Assembly: GCF_005117025.1 (NCBI RefSeq)
Contig: NZ_SWCO01000012.1
Span: forward strand, 62,001 to 126,000
Reading direction: 5' to 3'
Source of the DNA: Alteromonas portus
Lineage (GTDB): Bacteria; Pseudomonadota; Gammaproteobacteria; Enterobacterales; Alteromonadaceae
DNA: 64,000 bases
The position numbers were made by a program, and so were the translations under genes. Positions 34,386-42,649 of this stretch are shown one piece after another (position 1 is the stretch's first letter; every line of letters begins with the position of its first letter). The notes under the pieces were generated by a model. The model was not told the DNA's origin, ran no database searches, and saw nothing but the letters and a program-made list of their open reading frames with translations.

Positions 34386-35525
34386 TTATTCGGCAGTTAA
34401 GAAGTAAACCTTTTGCGAGCCATCACCGTCAGCGACGTTCGCTGACGCCGTAATAGGTTTATATCTCGCGCTGTGCAGTGAAGGCTCAAGTTCCCTGTGA
34501 AGCAGCGAAGGGTTATCTACGCTTAGGTATAACGTTGATATACTCTCATTTAATAAAGCCATTCCAGAATAATATGCTTGAGGCCTATTGAAAGTAAGTT
34601 TGACGTTAGCTACTCCCCTTCCAAAGTGAAAGTCCTCTTTGGTTAAACTTCTACTCCACTCGCCAATTTCCATGCTTTCTATATTCGCTTTTGGAATTAC
34701 TACCATTCCCCACCACGAGTTGTTCACTACAATCTTATCCTGACAAACATAGCAACTGTAATTTTTGCTCACCCGGTAGTTCGCGACAAACATGATCACT
34801 AGATAGAACACCAAGGTAGCAACCACTAAAGCAATAGTTTCACTGAATTGCGATAGCAATACATATGAGGCATAGGTTGTGACACTCAAAGCAATGAGTA
34901 CGCCCAGTAAATGCCACCACTTACCAGAGAGTAACTTAAGGTGCACTGCGTTTTTTACATGCTTTTTACTGAAGCTAGGTATAGCGTAATACCAACTTGC
35001 CGGTTCGTGAGCCAACATTAAAGCAAGCTCTAGTTGCTTAGCCTCTTTGCTACCTTTTTCCGGCCCTTCTTCTTTTTCGTATTTTTCAAGCATGTGAATA
35101 CGCGGGTCGCCACTTAGTTTACGTGCGCCCCAAAGTGCTTTTACGATAGTTACTAGTAGCACGACTTCAATGACCATCAACACAGCAATGATGGGGTATT
35201 TTAGGTAGCTAATAAAAGCAAAATAATGCGCAAGCTGCTCCGGATAGTTATAGCGAGCTATCAAGCTACTTAAGGAAAATATTAGCAGTACTTTCCAAAG
35301 AGCTTGTTCGCCAATACGGATAACCCAGAAGTAATACAAAACTGGCAGCACAAGGAAATAAACCAACGAAACAAGCGCCGTATTACGCCAGCTTGGCTCT
35401 GAAATGATATTGCTAAAGGTAAACGTAATGTCTGGCAAGGTACTCGGTAAAAACCATGTGCCTACGTAAAAACAAACCGCAGCAACAATTAAAAAAGCAA
35501 TTCTGTATTTGACGGGTTTACGCAT
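34386..35525 (-). CDS. Polytopic membrane protein of unknown function
   Basis: A 379-residue protein I do not recognise. Five hydrophobic segments lie in the first 135 residues. A charged cytoplasmic stretch follows (about 140-195, rich in Lys/Glu, EKEEGPEKGSKEAKQLE), then two more helices at about 207-250. The C-terminal soluble domain of about 125 residues includes YSCYVCQDKIVVNNSWWGMVVI and IPKANIESMEIGEW, a beta-rich pattern reminiscent of small PH-like domains. AGGGATG precedes the ATG. It is flanked on both sides by GTCAGAG repeat units and probably forms a single-gene unit. Confidence 0.7.
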   Translation of the reverse strand: MRKPVKYRIAFLIVAAVCFYVGTWFLPSTLPDITFTFSNIISEPSWRNTALVSLVYFLVLPVLYYFWVIRIGEQALWKVLLIFSLSSLIARYNYPEQLAHYFAFISYLKYPIIAVLMVIEVVLLVTIVKALWGARKLSGDPRIHMLEKYEKEEGPEKGSKEAKQLELALMLAHEPASWYYAIPSFSKKHVKNAVHLKLLSGKWWHLLGVLIALSVTTYASYVLLSQFSETIALVVATLVFYLVIMFVANYRVSKNYSCYVCQDKIVVNNSWWGMVVIPKANIESMEIGEWSRSLTKEDFHFGRGVANVKLTFNRPQAYYSGMALLNESISTLYLSVDNPSLLHRELEPSLHSARYKPITASANVADGDGSQKVYFLTAE

Positions 35526-35586
35526 ATTTCATCCCTGATGCGTTGAAGATAAGAAGCTAAATAATTGATACACAATACGAAAAAAT

Positions 35587-35651
35587 GGGGTCAGAGTACA
35601 TTAATTTGATGGCAGAGGTCGTCTAACGTTGGCGAAATGTACTCTGACCCC
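35587..35651. repeat. GTCAGAG repeat, 65-bp unit C
   Basis: Left arm GGGGTCAGAGTACATT, right arm AATGTACTCTGACCCC, interior GATGGCAGAGGTCGTC. A diverged sister copy follows at once. Confidence 0.9.
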
Positions 35652-35660
35652 AAATCTTAC

Positions 35661-35724
35661 GGGGGCAGAGTATATTAGTTTGGTGGCAGGGTCGTCTGAC
35701 TTTGGTGAAATGTACTCTGACCCC
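35661..35724. repeat. GTCAGAG repeat, 64-bp unit D
   Basis: Left arm decayed to GGGGGCAGAGTATATT, right arm AATGTACTCTGACCCC intact, interior alignable with unit C. It ends seven bases before the stop of the YiaA-like gene. Confidence 0.88.
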
Positions 35725-35731
35725 GTTACTT

Positions 35732-36202
35732 TTATGCGGCTTTTACTTTGGTGGTTGTTTCAGGTTGTGAAACGTTAGTCTCTAATTGGGGTTCGACGCT
35801 ACTTGGCTCGCTATGAGATTGGCTATCCCGAACATTCTTTTGAACCGTTATGGCGGCAAATAAGCCTAAGGTAAACGCCATTCCGAAAAAGCCTTTTTCA
35901 CTTAATAAGAGTTCGGCGTTCAGTAACCCAATCACTAACAGTACAATGGCTGACCCAGTAGCTACTGCTGAAGCTAAAAAGTATGCTTTGGTTGTAGGTA
36001 CACCTTCCATTTTATCACGCACCGTTTTTTGTAAGCTCACCACAGAAAACAAGCCAAATAGCATAATAGTGAAGTAATAGCCTTTTTCGTTAAGGGCCAT
36101 AGGCGCATTGTACAAACCTATGAAATACGCACCTACGCCTACAATTAATGCTGCTAATGACGCGATTCGAAACGCTTTAGTGGGTTTATTTATGTGTTGC
36201 AT
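35732..36202 (-). CDS. yiaA: YiaA/YiaB-family inner-membrane protein
   Basis: A 156-residue protein with four helices in two tandem copies of the YiaA/B two-helix unit. The first ends LFGLFSVVSLQKTVRD (about residue 62) and the second LGLFAAITVQKNVRD (about 126). A hydrophilic tail rich in Ser, Glu and Thr follows. The duplication and length match YiaA. Function of the family is unknown to me. It is the last gene of a three-gene operon: the DUF2145 gene ends ten bases before it, and TTAGGAGT gives a good ribosome site. Confidence 0.82.
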   Translation of the reverse strand: MQHINKPTKAFRIASLAALIVGVGAYFIGLYNAPMALNEKGYYFTIMLFGLFSVVSLQKTVRDKMEGVPTTKAYFLASAVATGSAIVLLVIGLLNAELLLSEKGFFGMAFTLGLFAAITVQKNVRDSQSHSEPSSVEPQLETNVSQPETTTKVKAA

Positions 36203-36212
36203 AGTAAAACTC

Positions 36213-37022
36213 CTAAATATTCTGTATTTGACCCAGGTGGGTGAATGTAACGGCCTTACTTATTAGGTCGTACTGTTGCATGTAGCGAGCAAGACTACCG
36301 AAAGTGGTGGTTTCTATCTTGCGACCGTGATCTGATAGGGTTACGCCATCGCTGAACATACTTGCCAAGCCAAGTTTTGCGCGGCTCATGTTTACTTTTT
36401 GCGGTACAAAATGCGCTTTTGCATTTACCTTTAATTGTGCAATATCAGTAGTTGAGTAGATTGCAGCGTTCAAAACATCAAGGGTGTATTCTGTGCAGTT
36501 CTGGCGTTGGCTATTAAACGGGTTGGCCACTACCGAATAGCGAGTGTTGTGAAGCAGCTTAGCTTTGTCATCGCGATACAAATTCACTAACGCTTGCTGC
36601 ACTTCCGTGGAAGGAATAATTATTCCTGCTTCAAGCGCATACGCGCCCCAGAAGAAATCTACAGGATAGTCGGTAATCAAATGACTTTTTCCCTGCTCTT
36701 CTGCATCTTGATACAAATTGTGTATTGCATAACCTTTCGCCGTACTACCGTCACTTAGTTGAATACTTGAGTAAATGGCAACGGCGGTATGAGTAAAGCG
36801 AATGCCTTTCGGCATATCCTCAATAGGTCTGCCACGTCTAGCAATGATAAAAGCTCTCGCCCCTTCATTTGCCGCATACTTTTCCACATTTTTAGAAAAA
36901 GTCGCAATCGCTTCTGGCGTAAAAGTGGGCTTACCATGCTGCTGGCTACCCGCGTATACGTCATGAATACTAGACATCAACAATACAAAGGCGAACCCGA
37001 TTGAAGTTAAGTAGGCTTTCAT
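36213..37022 (-). CDS. Exported DUF2145-family protein
   Basis: A 269-residue protein with a signal peptide ending VYAGS. Two blocks stand out. RFTHTAVAIYSS (about residues 75-86) has a His, and SQRQNCTEYTLDVLNAAIY (about 170-188) has a Cys followed by a helix. The His-before-Cys order and the GxxHTAV and NCTEY contexts resemble permuted papain-like proteins of the NlpC/P60-LRAT type. A periplasmic hydrolase or transferase is therefore possible; this is inference. AGGTGA precedes the ATG. It lies between the small secreted protein gene (seven-base gap) and yiaA (ten-base gap). Confidence 0.78.
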   Translation of the reverse strand: MKAYLTSIGFAFVLLMSSIHDVYAGSQQHGKPTFTPEAIATFSKNVEKYAANEGARAFIIARRGRPIEDMPKGIRFTHTAVAIYSSIQLSDGSTAKGYAIHNLYQDAEEQGKSHLITDYPVDFFWGAYALEAGIIIPSTEVQQALVNLYRDDKAKLLHNTRYSVVANPFNSQRQNCTEYTLDVLNAAIYSTTDIAQLKVNAKAHFVPQKVNMSRAKLGLASMFSDGVTLSDHGRKIETTTFGSLARYMQQYDLISKAVTFTHLGQIQNI

Positions 37023-37029
37023 GTTTCAC

Positions 37030-37434
37030 CTACCGCTGAGTATTAGTTGTGGTTGTGATCACTTTAGTTTTGGTAGTAACCACTTGGTTTGGAGCTGGGT
37101 CGGCGGTAATAATGGTTTCAGTTATTACCAAAGGCTGGTTGTGCGCTACTGACGATTGATGGCTAGCCAGATGAAGGTTACGAGCGCTTTCATTCACAGC
37201 GCTTTCTACCACCGCGCTTCCGGCAACAACCGCACTTCCGGTCAATACTACCGGTACTGACACAACCGCACTTGCTACCGAAGCTGTTGTAGCTAAACCT
37301 TCAGAGGCAGCCAAAACACTGTGCTTACTGGCTTTGCCGCTATGGTCAAAAGAATCATCCGCCATTGCAGAATGGGTAAGAAGCGCACTACCAAGTAGTG
37401 CAGTTAACATCAATGTTGAACGTGTATTTTTCAT
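37030..37434 (-). CDS. Small secreted protein of unknown function
   Basis: A 134-residue exported protein with a clear signal peptide ending HSAMADD (about residue 25). The mature part has an alanine-valine-serine-rich hydrophobic stretch (about 50-80; ASVASAVVSVPVVLTG and similar) that could insert in or lie on a membrane. A Thr-rich tail follows, with ITETIITADP and TTKTKVITTTT. I know no family for it. AGGAG precedes the ATG. It is the first gene of the operon with the DUF2145 and YiaA genes and is divergent from the HTH regulator. Confidence 0.7.
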   Translation of the reverse strand: MKNTRSTLMLTALLGSALLTHSAMADDSFDHSGKASKHSVLAASEGLATTASVASAVVSVPVVLTGSAVVAGSAVVESAVNESARNLHLASHQSSVAHNQPLVITETIITADPAPNQVVTTKTKVITTTTNTQR

Positions 37435-37528
37435 ATCACTTGCTCCTAGTTTGTTAAGACAACGTTTGTCTGAACACTTTCCACACTAGAACCAAGAATA
37501 AATTTCGTAAACCAAAATGATTAATGTA

Positions 37529-37564
37529 GTATTAATTTACACCACAAGTATAAAATATTAATAC
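37529..37564. promoter_or_regulatory. Candidate operator in the divergent regulator region
   Basis: Inverted repeat GTATTAAT at 37529-37536 and ATTAATAC at 37557-37564, abutting the HTH gene start. It could be an autoregulatory site, but the region is AT-rich, so chance is possible. Confidence 0.3.
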
Positions 37565-37565
37565 C

Positions 37566-38300
37566 ATGAGCCAGATTAGTCTTGTGTACGACACCTTGAA
37601 GCAATGCTTACGGGAACAACGACTTACCTATAAACAGCTTGCAGAAGCGCTTAGTGTGAGCGAAGCGAGTGTTAAGCGTAACTTTTCGTTGCAGGCGTTC
37701 AGCCTTGATAAGTTAGAGCAAATTTGTGAGTGCTTAAATTTGTCATTAAGTGATTTATTTAGCCTTTCACAAAAACAGCAGGAGAAGATTTCGCAGCTGT
37801 CTGAACAGCAAGAAATGGAACTGCTCGCTAACCCCAAGCTATTACTTGCCGCGGTGTGTGTTCGTGACGGCTGGCGCTTTTCAGAACTCATCGAACATTA
37901 CGATATTGATGAAGTAGAAGGCATTAAGCTAATGACGACCCTCGACAAGCTTAAGCTTATCGAACTGTTGCCGAACAACCGTTATAAGCTGCTTATCGCA
38001 CAGGATTTTCGCTGGATACCAGGCGGTCCGCTAGAAAAATTTATGGAACAGGAAGTTATGGTGAAGTTTATGGACCCAAAGAAAAACGAACCTTGGATGT
38101 TCCGTTTTTATTTGCGCGGTCGCTATTCGCAAACCTCAGTTTCGATTATTCAGCGGCGCTTAGAGCAGCTTAGGCAAGAAGCAGCTAAACTCAGCAGTGA
38201 AGATAATGCCCTGCCGATTGAAGAGCGCCAACACATAGGGCTTTTAATGGCCATGCGGCCTTGGGAACCCTCACTTTTTGAAAACATGAAACGAAAATAA
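37566..38300 (+). CDS. XRE-type HTH regulator with C-terminal effector region
   Basis: A 244-residue DNA-binding protein. The HTH is at about residues 16-70 (LTYKQLAEALSVSEASVKRNF, then LDKLEQICECLNLSLSDLF), a Cro/CI-type fold. The remaining 170 residues look like a second wHTH-like segment (DIDEVEGIKLMTTLDKLKLIELL) and a domain with FRWIPGGPLEKFMEQEV. I recall similar full-length proteins annotated only as HTH regulators. It is divergent from the small secreted protein operon and probably controls it. No strong ribosome site is visible before the ATG. The GTCAGAG array follows 20 bases after its stop. Confidence 0.82.
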   Translation: MSQISLVYDTLKQCLREQRLTYKQLAEALSVSEASVKRNFSLQAFSLDKLEQICECLNLSLSDLFSLSQKQQEKISQLSEQQEMELLANPKLLLAAVCVRDGWRFSELIEHYDIDEVEGIKLMTTLDKLKLIELLPNNRYKLLIAQDFRWIPGGPLEKFMEQEVMVKFMDPKKNEPWMFRFYLRGRYSQTSVSIIQRRLEQLRQEAAKLSSEDNALPIEERQHIGLLMAMRPWEPSLFENMKRK

Positions 38301-38320
38301 CCCTGTCGAAGTATATTTGG

Positions 38321-38494
38321 GGGGTCAGAGTACATTTCGTAGAAAAGTACTCCGACCCCATTAGTCTACTACACAGAAAATTACTCTGACCCCGTTAGTT
38401 TACTACACAGAAAATTACTCTGACCCCGTTAGTTTACTACTCAGAAAAGTACTCTGACCCCATTATTTTTTGCGCAGAAATGTACTCTGACCCC
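38321..38494. repeat. GTCAGAG array: one left arm and five tandem right arms
   Basis: The left arm GGGGTCAGAGTACATT at 38321-38336 pairs with an imperfect right arm (GTACTCCGACCCC) at 38347-38359, giving a 39-bp hairpin. Further right arms ACTCTGACCCC follow at about 38383, 38417, 38451 and 38484 with a 34, 34, 34, 33-base period, joined by a GTTAGTTTACTACNCAGAAAA-like spacer. The last arm ends one base before the stop codon of the NCS1 transporter gene. Confidence 0.93.
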
Positions 38495-38495
38495 A

Positions 38496-39998
38496 TTATT
38501 GGGAGGCGCTTTTTGCCTGCATAGTGACGGGTACCCTGTTGGACAGCAGCAGGTATACCATGCTGGCAATGATTAACCCTACAAACCATGCGTAGGCGTA
38601 AAGCGTATCGAAAATGGCTGGCACGCTTTCTACAAAACCAGCTGCGTGCAGAAAACCCGGGATGTTGGGTAAAATGCCTATAACAAGGGCAGTCACACCT
38701 GCCATGTTCCAACCGTTGTTCGCGCCATATTCGCCACTGTGTTGAAACAGCGCATCTATGTTTAAGGTCGATTTTCTTAAGATAAAATAATCGGCAATCA
38801 ATATACCCGCGATAGGGCCAAGCAGCGCAGAATACCCGGTAAGCCATGTAAATAAATAGCCCCCCGCTGTTTCAAGCAGCTTCCAAGGGAAGATAGCAAC
38901 GCCGATACCAGCGGTTATATACCCCCCCATTTTAAAGCTTATTTTCGATGGCGCCATATTCGAAAAGCCATAGGCTGGGGCTACCATGTTAGCGGCTAAG
39001 TTTGTGGTTAGCGTTGCAAGTGCTAATGCTGCAAGCGCCAAGACCACGCCCATGCCGCCCATTCTGCCTGCAAGAGCCACAGGGTCCCAAATAGCTTCAC
39101 CGTAAATGGTTACGGTTGCCGAGGTAACCGCTACGCCAATGAAGGCAAACAGTGCCATGGGTAAAGGCAAGCCAATAGCTTGGCCTAACATTTGGTCTTT
39201 CTGTGATTTAGCAAAGCGGGTGAAATCGGGAATATTCAAAGCCATGGTTGCCCAGAAGCCCACCATAGAAGTTAGACCCGCGAAGAAAGCTGTCCAAAAC
39301 TGCCCTTCTTTAGCACCGCCTTCAACAAACTGAGACGGCGTTGACAACATTTCGCCAAACCCACCAGCATTTACGTATGCCCAACCAAGAAGCGCTAGCC
39401 CCATTAAGATCAAAAATGGTGCAGCAAAAGTCTCAAGCCAACGAATAGATTCAGTGCCGTGCTTAATAAAAACTAAGTGCATCGCCCAAAAGGCAAAAAA
39501 GCACAGAGTTTGAGTGATATCGATACCTAAAAACGGTAACGCTTGCCCCACAAATGCGTCGCCGCTGACGCTGTTTAGAATAACGTAAATAGCACTGCCG
39601 CCTACCCATGTGTTAATTCCAAACCACCCGCATGCCACAAGTCCACGAGCCAGTGCAGGAATCTTCGCGCCTTTGGTGCCAAATGCGCTACGTAATAATA
39701 CGGGAAAAGGTAAGCCGTATTTTGCACCTGCATGACCAATTAGCATCATAGGTACAAGCACGATGATGTTGCCCAACAGCACGGTGATAACCGCTTGATA
39801 CCAATTCATGCCTTCTGATACCAGGCCGGCAGATAAGAGGTAAGTTGGTACACAAACCACCATCGCAATCCATAATGCCGCATAGTCTTTCCACACCCAG
39901 GTTCTGGTTTCCGCGTTGGTTGGCGCTAAATCTTCATTCCATAAATCGCCATCGTAATGGGAAGGTTTTGTCATGGTCTGATTGTTGGTGTTATCCAC
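38496..39998 (-). CDS. NCS1-family nucleobase:cation symporter in the rut cluster
   Basis: A 500-residue transporter with 12 expected helices. NCS1 features include the N-terminal WNEDLAPTNAETRTWVWKDYAALW, then LIGHAGAKYGLPFPVLLRSAFG, and RGLVACGWFGINTWVGG (about residues 115-135). The start is GTG with AAGGAAAT upstream. It closes the rut gene block, so uracil or a related pyrimidine is the likely substrate. It would replace the NCS2-type RutG of E. coli. Allantoin or cytosine transport is possible from the family alone. It has its own 330-base upstream region and may be separately transcribed. Confidence 0.88.
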   Translation of the reverse strand: MDNTNNQTMTKPSHYDGDLWNEDLAPTNAETRTWVWKDYAALWIAMVVCVPTYLLSAGLVSEGMNWYQAVITVLLGNIIVLVPMMLIGHAGAKYGLPFPVLLRSAFGTKGAKIPALARGLVACGWFGINTWVGGSAIYVILNSVSGDAFVGQALPFLGIDITQTLCFFAFWAMHLVFIKHGTESIRWLETFAAPFLILMGLALLGWAYVNAGGFGEMLSTPSQFVEGGAKEGQFWTAFFAGLTSMVGFWATMALNIPDFTRFAKSQKDQMLGQAIGLPLPMALFAFIGVAVTSATVTIYGEAIWDPVALAGRMGGMGVVLALAALALATLTTNLAANMVAPAYGFSNMAPSKISFKMGGYITAGIGVAIFPWKLLETAGGYLFTWLTGYSALLGPIAGILIADYFILRKSTLNIDALFQHSGEYGANNGWNMAGVTALVIGILPNIPGFLHAAGFVESVPAIFDTLYAYAWFVGLIIASMVYLLLSNRVPVTMQAKSASQ

Positions 39999-40140
39999 GA
40001 TCTATTTCCTTATTGGGTTTGCTATTACTTGTTGCTTCTTTTTACACAGCGTAATGCTCGGCAAAGCGGTAGGTTAAAAAATGCATCAGCACTCTCAACG
40101 GCGAAACGATTAGATTAGAGGCTCGCTGCTAACCTATATT

Positions 40141-40183
40141 GGGGCCTGCTGATCTTTGGTGTACAACAAAGGTCAACAGCCCC
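40141..40183. promoter_or_regulatory. Hairpin with operator-like palindrome upstream of the NCS1 gene
   Basis: GGGGCCTGCTGATCTTTG pairs imperfectly (with G-U pairs) with CAAAGGTCAACAGCCCC around a short loop. Its centre, TTTGGTGTACAACAAA at 40155-40170, is a near-perfect palindrome of operator size, about 160 bases before the transporter start. It could be a repressor site or an RNA structure. Confidence 0.4.
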
Positions 40184-40293
40184 TAGCAAAAAAGAAAAGC
40201 AAAAACACTGCCGTTTCGCGCGCTTTAATAGTGCTAAAACTAAATACCGTTTTGTTGAAGCTGATATTCAGTTTTTTCTTAAAAACAGATGAA

Positions 40294-40319
40294 GCGCTTT
40301 ATTTCATTGAATAAAGCGC
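40294..40319 (-). terminator. Hairpin after the TonB-dependent receptor gene
   Basis: Stem GCGCTTTATT, loop TCATTG, stem AATAAAGCGC, about 12 bases after the receptor stop on the minus strand. The T-run follows only after several bases, so termination may be partial. Confidence 0.65.
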
Positions 40320-40330
40320 AGCTAATAGAC

Positions 40331-42649
40331 TTAAAAATTACGTCTTATTGTTACGCCATACGTCCTAGGTTTGGCATAAGAAATTTGTGACGTTCCATAA
40401 AACCCAGACACATCGAAGCCTATTAGTTCGTGGTCAGAGTCAAACAGGTTATCTACGTAAGCAGCTAGGCTCCATTTGTCTTGCCCATCTACCCACGTTA
40501 AGCGTGCATCTGCCGTAGCATAGCTGTCAATTTCATGAGCGGTAAAATTACGCGCATTGTGAAAAGTTTCAGACTGATAGTTTGCTGAAAGTTGAGCTGC
40601 CATATTGCCCTCAAAGGCATCCCAGTTGTAGCGAACCATGGCCGAGGCTTGATACTCTGGCGTAAATGGCGGCGTTGTATCAGCAAAGTATCCAGAGGCC
40701 ACTTCTAGGTCTTCAACCACGGCATCGGTATAAGAGAAGTTAACCATTACATCTAAACTGTCTGTCGGCGTTAAGAATACCTCTAGCTCTACCCCGCTAA
40801 ACGAAGCCTCTTCATTAGTCACCACGCCCGCATTATTCACCCATGAAAACGACTGATAATCGCTGTAATCATAGTAAAATACGTTAGCATTAAATACGCC
40901 GCTTCCCTGCATAAAGCTGTGCTTCAAGCCAGCTTCGTAGGAGGTTAGCTCTTCAGGCTCATAAAAACTGAACCCGCCAAATAAGGGCGCATTAAAACTC
41001 CCCGCTTTTACGCCACGATTAATTCCGGCGTAGTACAAACTATTGCCAATGCTATATTCCAATTGAAGCTTTGCAGACCATAAGTTTTGATCGTTACTTT
41101 GCTCTGTAGATTCTAGCGAAGGGGTGCTGGTGTCAATCTCAATAACTCGATCGTCGGTGTTCTCGTTCTGATAAACATTACCCACAAAGTCTTTATCTTC
41201 ACGGGTATAGCGTAAGCCACCAACCAGAACAAGGTCGTCAGTCAAGCTATAGTCTATTTGACCAAATACAGAGTAAGATTCGGTTTCAAGAGACACTAAA
41301 GTGTTATTTTCTTCACCGCCCAAGAAAAAGGTAGTGGGTGAACCCGCCAAGCCCTGGCTATAGTCTGTATCGATAGACAGATAATAAAGCCCCCCAACCC
41401 ATTTCAGGTCAGCAGTTTCACCAGAAAAGCGAAACTCTTGGCTAAACTGCTCTATCGTGCTGTTGGATTGGAAAATAAGTTCGGGTGACGCGGTTTGGTC
41501 GGAGTCGAGGCCAACGGTACGTTCAAATTCTTTATAATCAGACATAGCGAAGAAATCGAATTCTTCGAAGGCATAGTCTAATGTTGCTGCAAGGCCTTTC
41601 GATTTGATTTTGTTTTGATCATCAAAAGCGAAGTCTTTATTTACTTTATTACCCGAACCATCAGGGTCGAAGTTACCGTTGAAGTCGCCGCCTTGCACAG
41701 GACGGAAAGGGTCACCATTGAAGTTGCCGTCTACGCACGCGCCAGCCTGAATAGTGTCACAGCCTAGCGGGTCGTCAGCAGCATAAATAACGTCAATCAC
41801 ATTGCCGTCGGCATCTTTTACTTCTGTGGTATTGACCACCTGATACGGGCCTTCACTTTTGGTTGTATCAGACCAGTTACCGCTTAGTAGCAGCGAGCCT
41901 TCCTCACCAATATCAAACAGCAGTTGAGCACGAAACGCTTTGGTATCATCATTGTACCCATCTTCACCGCCTCCCACAGAACCTAAACGGGTATCAGGTG
42001 CAGCGCCGTCTTCATAAATATTCTCCAGGATCTCACCTTGCTGATTGGTAAATCCAGAAAAGCGACCGTAAATGCCGTCTGCTAGTTCGCCTGATATCGC
42101 TCCTTCAAAGCGGTATTGCTCGAAACGTGCGGCAGTAAACTCAGCATAACCCTCTGTATCGGCAGTAGGCTTGGCGGTAACCGTATTAACCAGTCCGCCT
42201 GTGGCATTTCTTCCGAATAATGTTCCCTGCGGGCCTTTAAGAATTTCGATGCGAGCTACATCGAATAAACCAAAGGTTTGTGCTTGAGTGCTGGCTAAAT
42301 AGCCACCGTCGACATAAACCGCCACCGGCGCTTCCGCCAAGTCAGCGTAATCGTTTTGCACCACGCCTCGAATATTGAAAATGGCACGCTGACCACCTAT
42401 ATCACCGGCTAACGACACGCCAGGGGTAAACGCGATAAGTTCAGTACTGCTTTCAAGGCCAAGGGCTTCTAGTTGTTCACCAGAAAACGCGGTAATGGCA
42501 ATCCCCACATCGCTTATATTCTCGTTGCGCTTTTGCGCGGTAACTTCAATACTTTCCCAAACATTCTCTGCAGCAAAGGCCGCTGGCGTACCGAACGCCA
42601 TAGCTACGGTTAACGCCAGCAGACGCTTGTGTGTGTTTAACGTATGCAT
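40331..42649 (-). CDS. TonB-dependent outer-membrane receptor in the rut cluster
   Basis: A 772-residue receptor with a signal peptide ending AFAAEN. The TonB box region IEVTAQKRNENISDVGIAI leads into the plug (about residues 30-150), with FNIRGVVQND and LKGPQGTLFGRNATGG. The 22-strand barrel follows and ends TYGVTIRRNF with the C-terminal Phe. It belongs to the broad siderophore/carbohydrate-type receptors. Nothing in the sequence tells the ligand. Its place among rut genes suggests a pyrimidine, nucleoside or nucleic-acid fragment. It has a 300-base leader and may have its own promoter. Confidence 0.92.
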   Translation of the reverse strand: MHTLNTHKRLLALTVAMAFGTPAAFAAENVWESIEVTAQKRNENISDVGIAITAFSGEQLEALGLESSTELIAFTPGVSLAGDIGGQRAIFNIRGVVQNDYADLAEAPVAVYVDGGYLASTQAQTFGLFDVARIEILKGPQGTLFGRNATGGLVNTVTAKPTADTEGYAEFTAARFEQYRFEGAISGELADGIYGRFSGFTNQQGEILENIYEDGAAPDTRLGSVGGGEDGYNDDTKAFRAQLLFDIGEEGSLLLSGNWSDTTKSEGPYQVVNTTEVKDADGNVIDVIYAADDPLGCDTIQAGACVDGNFNGDPFRPVQGGDFNGNFDPDGSGNKVNKDFAFDDQNKIKSKGLAATLDYAFEEFDFFAMSDYKEFERTVGLDSDQTASPELIFQSNSTIEQFSQEFRFSGETADLKWVGGLYYLSIDTDYSQGLAGSPTTFFLGGEENNTLVSLETESYSVFGQIDYSLTDDLVLVGGLRYTREDKDFVGNVYQNENTDDRVIEIDTSTPSLESTEQSNDQNLWSAKLQLEYSIGNSLYYAGINRGVKAGSFNAPLFGGFSFYEPEELTSYEAGLKHSFMQGSGVFNANVFYYDYSDYQSFSWVNNAGVVTNEEASFSGVELEVFLTPTDSLDVMVNFSYTDAVVEDLEVASGYFADTTPPFTPEYQASAMVRYNWDAFEGNMAAQLSANYQSETFHNARNFTAHEIDSYATADARLTWVDGQDKWSLAAYVDNLFDSDHELIGFDVSGFYGTSQISYAKPRTYGVTIRRNF

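Larger units (their letters stand above)
39999..40330. other. Intergenic region upstream of the NCS1 transporter
   Basis: This 332-base gap has no credible gene. It holds a long imperfect hairpin with an internal palindrome (40141-40183) and the terminator after the TonB-dependent receptor gene. The rest is AT-rich leader sequence. Confidence 0.7.

Noticed and set aside
38321..38494. Possible CRISPR array
   Set aside because: The 33-34-base period is the repeat itself with near-identical spacers, and no cas genes are near. It is a tandem amplification of one inverted-repeat arm.
40425..40445. Another GTCAGAG repeat copy (GTGGTCAGAGTC)
   Set aside because: It lies inside the receptor coding sequence, matches only eight to ten bases and has no inverted partner, so it is a chance match.
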